Shown here: one piece after another, positions 60,754-64,000 of the stretch
Layout: every line of letters starts with the position of its first letter
Numbering within the stretch: the first letter of the stretch is position 1
Source of the DNA: Anabaena lutea FACHB-196
GTDB lineage: Bacteria; Cyanobacteriota; Cyanobacteriia; Cyanobacteriales; Nostocaceae
Reading direction: 5' to 3'
Assembly (NCBI RefSeq): GCF_014698305.1
Contig: NZ_JACJST010000001.1
Coordinates: forward strand, 310,001 to 374,000
Length of the DNA stretch: 64,000 nt
Made by a program: the position numbers and the translations under genes
The notes under the pieces: model-generated
Database searches by the model: none
Seen by the model: the letters and a program-made list of their open reading frames with translations, nothing else
Told to the model about the DNA's origin: nothing

Positions 60754-62171
60754 GAGTTACAAAGCTTGACTTTCCTGTCATGTCTTCTTGGATGGAAAAT
60801 AACGGGCGGCGTTTGGATTGTACACCGTATCTTTCTGGGGCGTTTGAAGCGAAGGTAATACTTAAAAAGCTGCCACCTGAATCCTTACAACCTTTGCATG
60901 CAGTTACAAAGGGAGGTCTAAACGGAATTTTTCATGCTGGTCGTGAGCGTCGTCAATATGTAGATGATCCAGCTTATGGTGTTCCTTTCCTGGGGAGTAC
61001 AGATATTCTTGCTGCTGATCTTTCTTCTCTATCTCTTTTGTCAAAAAAGCAAGTAGCAGCTAATCCAAATTTTGCTATTCAGGAAGGATGGACTCTCATC
61101 ACCCGTTCTGGAACTATTGGCAGAATGGTCTATGTACGATCAGATATGGCAGGAATGGCTTGTACTGAACACGCTATGAGAGTTGCCCCTGACGTTAATA
61201 AAATTTTGCCAGGTTACTTATATGCTTATCTCAGTAGTAAATTTGGAGTTCCTCTTGTTATCTCAGGAACTTACGGTTCAATTATTCAAAGTATTGAACC
61301 TCAGCATTTAGCTGATTTACCAGTACCGAGATTAGACAAAGATATTGAAGAAAAAGCACATAATTTAGTTAATAAAGCTGCAAGTAATAGAGTTTTAGCA
61401 TCTAAATTACTAGCCGAAGCTAGTGAAGATGTTATTGCTCATTTTAAATTAAAAATTCCCACACCACGATATAAGTATAGTAGTCCTAGCATAACTTCTG
61501 CATCTTCTTTTTCAATGCTAGAACGCATTGATGCTTATTACTACGCTAAGTGGAATGAAGAGGCATACCAAGAATTTAGTAAATTGCCACCAGCACAATT
61601 AGTGACTATTGGTGATATTACAGAAGATTTATACATACCTAATATATTCAAGAGATTTTATGCTGAAGATCCTAAATTTGGTTATGCGTATCTCACGGGT
61701 GCAGATATTTATGTTCTCGCACCTACTTCTAACCGTTATTTATCAAAAAAATTGCCAGACATTGATAAATTAGTTCTCCGCGATGGCATGATTTTGGTTC
61801 AAGATTCTGGTCAAATTGGAGGTTTAATTGGTCGTCCTGTCGCAGTTGGTAGATATTTATCTGGCTTTGCTTGTACAAATAATATGGTGAGAATTGTTCC
61901 TCACTCAAAACTTGACCAAGGATATATTTTTGCAGTGTTAAATACTGAATATGGTATTAGATTGCTTACAAGAGAAGCAACTGGTTCAAGTATTCCTCAT
62001 TTAGATGAAAAGCGTATTAGAAAAATACAAATTCCCTGGACAGATAATGAAACACGCAAATTGTTAGGCAGGAAAGTTTTACAGGCAATAGAACTTCGTG
62101 ACGAGGCGTGTGATTTAGAAAATGAAGCTAGAGCAATAGTAGATAATGCCATACGTGATGGAGGTGCTTGA
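60750..62171 (+). CDS. mad5: HsdS-like specificity subunit of the MADS defence system
   Basis: This 473-residue protein has two target-recognition halves, each with the paired motif around a turn: LITRSGTIGRMVYV in the first and LVQDSGQIGGLIGRP in the second, followed by helical dimerisation regions (EEKAHNLVNKAASNRVLASK, LGRKVLQAIELRDEACDL). It should set the sequence methylated by the adjacent methylase. ATG 60750 overlaps the mad4 stop as ATGA; the frame's earlier ATG at 60723 is less likely. The stop overlaps the next ATG by one base. Confidence 0.88.
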   Translation: MRVTKLDFPVMSSWMENNGRRLDCTPYLSGAFEAKVILKKLPPESLQPLHAVTKGGLNGIFHAGRERRQYVDDPAYGVPFLGSTDILAADLSSLSLLSKKQVAANPNFAIQEGWTLITRSGTIGRMVYVRSDMAGMACTEHAMRVAPDVNKILPGYLYAYLSSKFGVPLVISGTYGSIIQSIEPQHLADLPVPRLDKDIEEKAHNLVNKAASNRVLASKLLAEASEDVIAHFKLKIPTPRYKYSSPSITSASSFSMLERIDAYYYAKWNEEAYQEFSKLPPAQLVTIGDITEDLYIPNIFKRFYAEDPKFGYAYLTGADIYVLAPTSNRYLSKKLPDIDKLVLRDGMILVQDSGQIGGLIGRPVAVGRYLSGFACTNNMVRIVPHSKLDQGYIFAVLNTEYGIRLLTREATGSSIPHLDEKRIRKIQIPWTDNETRKLLGRKVLQAIELRDEACDLENEARAIVDNAIRDGGA

Positions 62172-64000
62172 TGGTTACTAAAGTCATCGCTATTGGTCAA
62201 TCTGTCAACGATTCTGAACGGCAAGCTATTAAATTCCTTCGTGATAATTTACCCGATACCTACACAATAATTCATAACTTTGAAATCCCTCAAGGCAAAG
62301 AAAAATATGAAATTGACCTAGCCATAATTGCCCCCCATAGCATATTTATAGTTGATGTCAAAGGTATCCCCGGACTAATTGATATTTATAATTCAAAATG
62401 GTATCCACAAGGACGCGACCATATTGGCGCACCATTAGCAAAGTACAGACACAATGCTAAGGTAATTAAGGATTTAATTTGCGATGCTCATCCCACAAAA
62501 ACAAACCTCAAACAAATTCATGTCCACGCCGCAATTTTAATGACAGCCTCTAACTCTCATGTCGAGGCTCATGGGAGTTCTGATGAGGATGATATCACTT
62601 ACCTCAATCAAAAATGCCTGACTTACTTCAAAGGCAAAGGTCATATTCCTAGCCATCGTTTGCAGGATATTCGTTCATTTCATACTGAAATTGAACAAGC
62701 AATTGTCGGTAAAGCCCGTCCCAAATCTGCCCCTCCTATTTACCGTGAATGGCAAATAGAAGAGGAACTAGGAGGAACCCCAGATAAATATACAGAATAC
62801 CGCGCCAAGCATATTTTTCTCGGTAAACGCGGCGGAATAGCCCGACTGCGTGTTTATGAAGTTGACCCCTACCAAGAACAAAGCATCCGCGATCGCCAAC
62901 GCAATCTGATTAGTAATGCTTACCGTTCGATACGACTGATGCCTGGACATCCAAACATCTTAAAATTAACAGAATTTTTCCCTACCGAAGCAGAAGATAA
63001 ATTCATTTTAGTTATAGAAGATATAGCCGCAGAACCCCTCAGCCAACACATTAAAAAACCCAATTTAGCACTTACTTTTGATCAAAAAATTGGCATCATC
63101 CAAGATATTCTCTCAGCCCTTGACCACGCTCACAAATACGAAGTTATTCACCGCAACTTGACACTAGATGCTATATTAGTTACACCTGATGGGAATGCGC
63201 GGCTGACTGGTTTCGACTATGCCAGGGTGACAAAAAACCGCAGCAGTACAATTGCAGAAGATATTGTAGATGAGCTTGACTATAACTACCAAGCACCTGA
63301 ATGTTACCGCGACCCCAGCCAAGCCAGTATCGCCTCAGATTTATTCTCGGCTGGGTTGGTCTTTTACGAATTATTAACTGGACAAACAGCTTTTGAGAAT
63401 ATTTCTCAAGTTTTTGACTGTGATGGTATTTTTCCAGAGAAACCATCCACCTATAAACCAGACCTCCCAACAGGTATTGATGAATGGTTGCAGAAACTTT
63501 GCGCTTTTGACCCTGAAGAACGGTTTATAAGTGCAGCAGTTACACTGGTGGAACTCAACAATATCATTACACCCAAATCACCAGTGATACCTCAGCCCAA
63601 CACGGAAGAAAAACCTAAATCTTTAGCTGAAATAGACTTGCAGAATTTACCCGCAGATTATATTCTTGACGAGCTATTTATTATTCAAAAGCGTCTCGGT
63701 CAAGGTGGATTTGGTGTAGCCTACAAAGTATTTGATTCGATGGGTGATAGGGATTTAGTAATGAAACTTATCACCCGTGACAAGCAATCAATTTACCAAC
63801 GTTTAGCGCGAGAATACAAAACACTCGTACATATTCCCGAACATCCTTATATTGTAAAAGTTATTATTGCTCATAAATTGCCAGATGATACACCGTACAT
63901 CCTATTTGATTATATTGATGGTGAAGATGTCGAAAAACTCTTAGAAACAGAAGCCCTTTCCTTGAAAGATGCAGTAACAATTGCGCTGCAAACTGCCGCA
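62171..64000 (+). CDS. mad6: NERD-domain double protein kinase of the MADS defence system (cut by window end)
   Basis: 610 codons are open to the window edge. Residues ~15-150 are a NERD nuclease-related domain (EIDLAIIAPHS, IVDVKG). Residues ~225-480 form a kinase-like domain whose key residues are lost: the VAxK lysine is absent (IARLRVYEV), HRD reads HRN (327-329) and DFG reads GFD (347-349), so it is likely a pseudokinase. From ~500 a second kinase domain begins with intact LGQGGFGVAYKV and the VMK lysine. Such NERD kinases (PglW-like) take part in phage defence. ATG 62171 overlaps the mad5 stop by one base. The remaining genes of the system are expected downstream. Confidence 0.85.
   Translation, partial: MVTKVIAIGQSVNDSERQAIKFLRDNLPDTYTIIHNFEIPQGKEKYEIDLAIIAPHSIFIVDVKGIPGLIDIYNSKWYPQGRDHIGAPLAKYRHNAKVIKDLICDAHPTKTNLKQIHVHAAILMTASNSHVEAHGSSDEDDITYLNQKCLTYFKGKGHIPSHRLQDIRSFHTEIEQAIVGKARPKSAPPIYREWQIEEELGGTPDKYTEYRAKHIFLGKRGGIARLRVYEVDPYQEQSIRDRQRNLISNAYRSIRLMPGHPNILKLTEFFPTEAEDKFILVIEDIAAEPLSQHIKKPNLALTFDQKIGIIQDILSALDHAHKYEVIHRNLTLDAILVTPDGNARLTGFDYARVTKNRSSTIAEDIVDELDYNYQAPECYRDPSQASIASDLFSAGLVFYELLTGQTAFENISQVFDCDGIFPEKPSTYKPDLPTGIDEWLQKLCAFDPEERFISAAVTLVELNNIITPKSPVIPQPNTEEKPKSLAEIDLQNLPADYILDELFIIQKRLGQGGFGVAYKVFDSMGDRDLVMKLITRDKQSIYQRLAREYKTLVHIPEHPYIVKVIIAHKLPDDTPYILFDYIDGEDVEKLLETEALSLKDAVTIALQTAA

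Larger units (their letters stand above)
46552..64000. mobile_element. Tn7-like transposon (one end visible) carrying a MADS defence system
   Basis: The element is defined by a 5'-TGT terminus at 46552, three 16-bp repeats in the first 150 bases, and a complete tnsA-tnsB-tnsC-tniQ-tniQ operon. All catalytic residues of TnsA and TnsB are intact, suggesting an active or recently active cut-and-paste element. The other end is not in the window: no inverted copy of the 16-bp repeat is seen to 64000. The region upstream of tnsA carries an unidentified gene and the defence operon. The extent to the window edge is inference; the real end could in principle lie just past 56 kb without recognisable repeats. 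Confidence 0.65.

Noticed and set aside
56820-62171. Plain type I restriction-modification system
   Set aside because: There is a methylase and specificity subunit but no HsdR helicase-nuclease; the ATPase, TOPRIM-like protein and NERD kinase in between fit MADS instead.
63180-63470. Minus-strand frame inside the kinase gene
   Set aside because: It is antisense to the first kinase domain of mad6, whose frame is continuous and family-like.
46552-64000. CRISPR-associated transposon (CAST)
   Set aside because: No Cas12k, Cascade gene or repeat-spacer array is in the window, and both TniQ proteins are TnsD-sized. It cannot be excluded for the unseen part.

Overview
The window reads as chromosome of a filamentous, probably heterocyst-forming cyanobacterium (Nostocales). 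The evidence is scattered HIP1 octamers (GCGATCGC), A+T-rich coding sequence, short tandemly repeated arrays of 7-8 bp units, and cyanobacterial marker families: DUF3288, DUF3122, TIGR03643, a CBS-CP12 fusion, a ModBC fusion and a PyrF-PyrE fusion. No tRNA, rRNA or CRISPR array was recognised.

Region 1 (1-16.1 kb, all + strand) is a specialised-metabolism locus. It runs: acyl-CoA dehydrogenase (cut by the window start), fatty acyl-AMP ligase with its own carrier domain, a ketoacyl synthase III, a UbiB/ABC1 kinase fused to a class III aminotransferase, a flavin monooxygenase, a P450, a SAM methyltransferase, an isoprenylcysteine-type membrane methyltransferase and a Coq4-like protein. It ends with a DUF3237 protein, an alpha/beta hydrolase and two methionine-salvage enzymes (acireductone dioxygenase, MtnB). 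My reading is that a fatty acid is activated, desaturated, extended, aminated, oxidised and methylated. UbiB and Coq4 relatives, normally helpers for greasy quinone precursors, may handle the lipophilic intermediate. A broken partial copy of the membrane methyltransferase lies before the P450 gene.

Region 2 (16-46.2 kb) is mostly ordinary chromosome: clpC, DUF3288, an MCE/MlaD protein with its MlaF-type ATPase, a carotenoid-isomerase-like flavoprotein, a nuclease-like TPR protein, an FecCD/FecE-type importer split by two repeat-rich exported proteins, TIGR03643 and DUF362 proteins, modBC, a phytochelatin-synthase-like hydrolase, a sulfurtransferase, CBS-CP12, DUF3122, a PBP1A, pyrFE, and a Tat molybdopterin lipoprotein with a cytochrome b561. 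Intergenic DNA is rich in dispersed repeats, including a 72-bp pair in inverted orientation at 33.0 and 37.2 kb, an 8-bp array that supplies the stop codon of the MlaD gene, and decayed gene fragments.

Region 3 (46.55 kb to the window end) looks like a Tn7-like transposon seen from one end. A 5'-TGT terminus is followed by three copies of a 16-bp repeat within 150 bp (putative TnsB sites), then the tightly packed operon tnsA-tnsB-tnsC-tniQ-tniQ on the minus strand. Both TniQ/TnsD proteins are full size (642 and 657 residues) and no cas gene is in view. Upstream of tnsA are an unidentified small gene and, divergently, a defence operon whose gene order matches the methylation-associated defence system (MADS): HTH regulator, DNA methylase, AAA ATPase, TOPRIM-like protein, specificity subunit and NERD double-kinase, the last cut by the window end. 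The defence system appears to be transposon cargo. The second transposon end lies outside the window.
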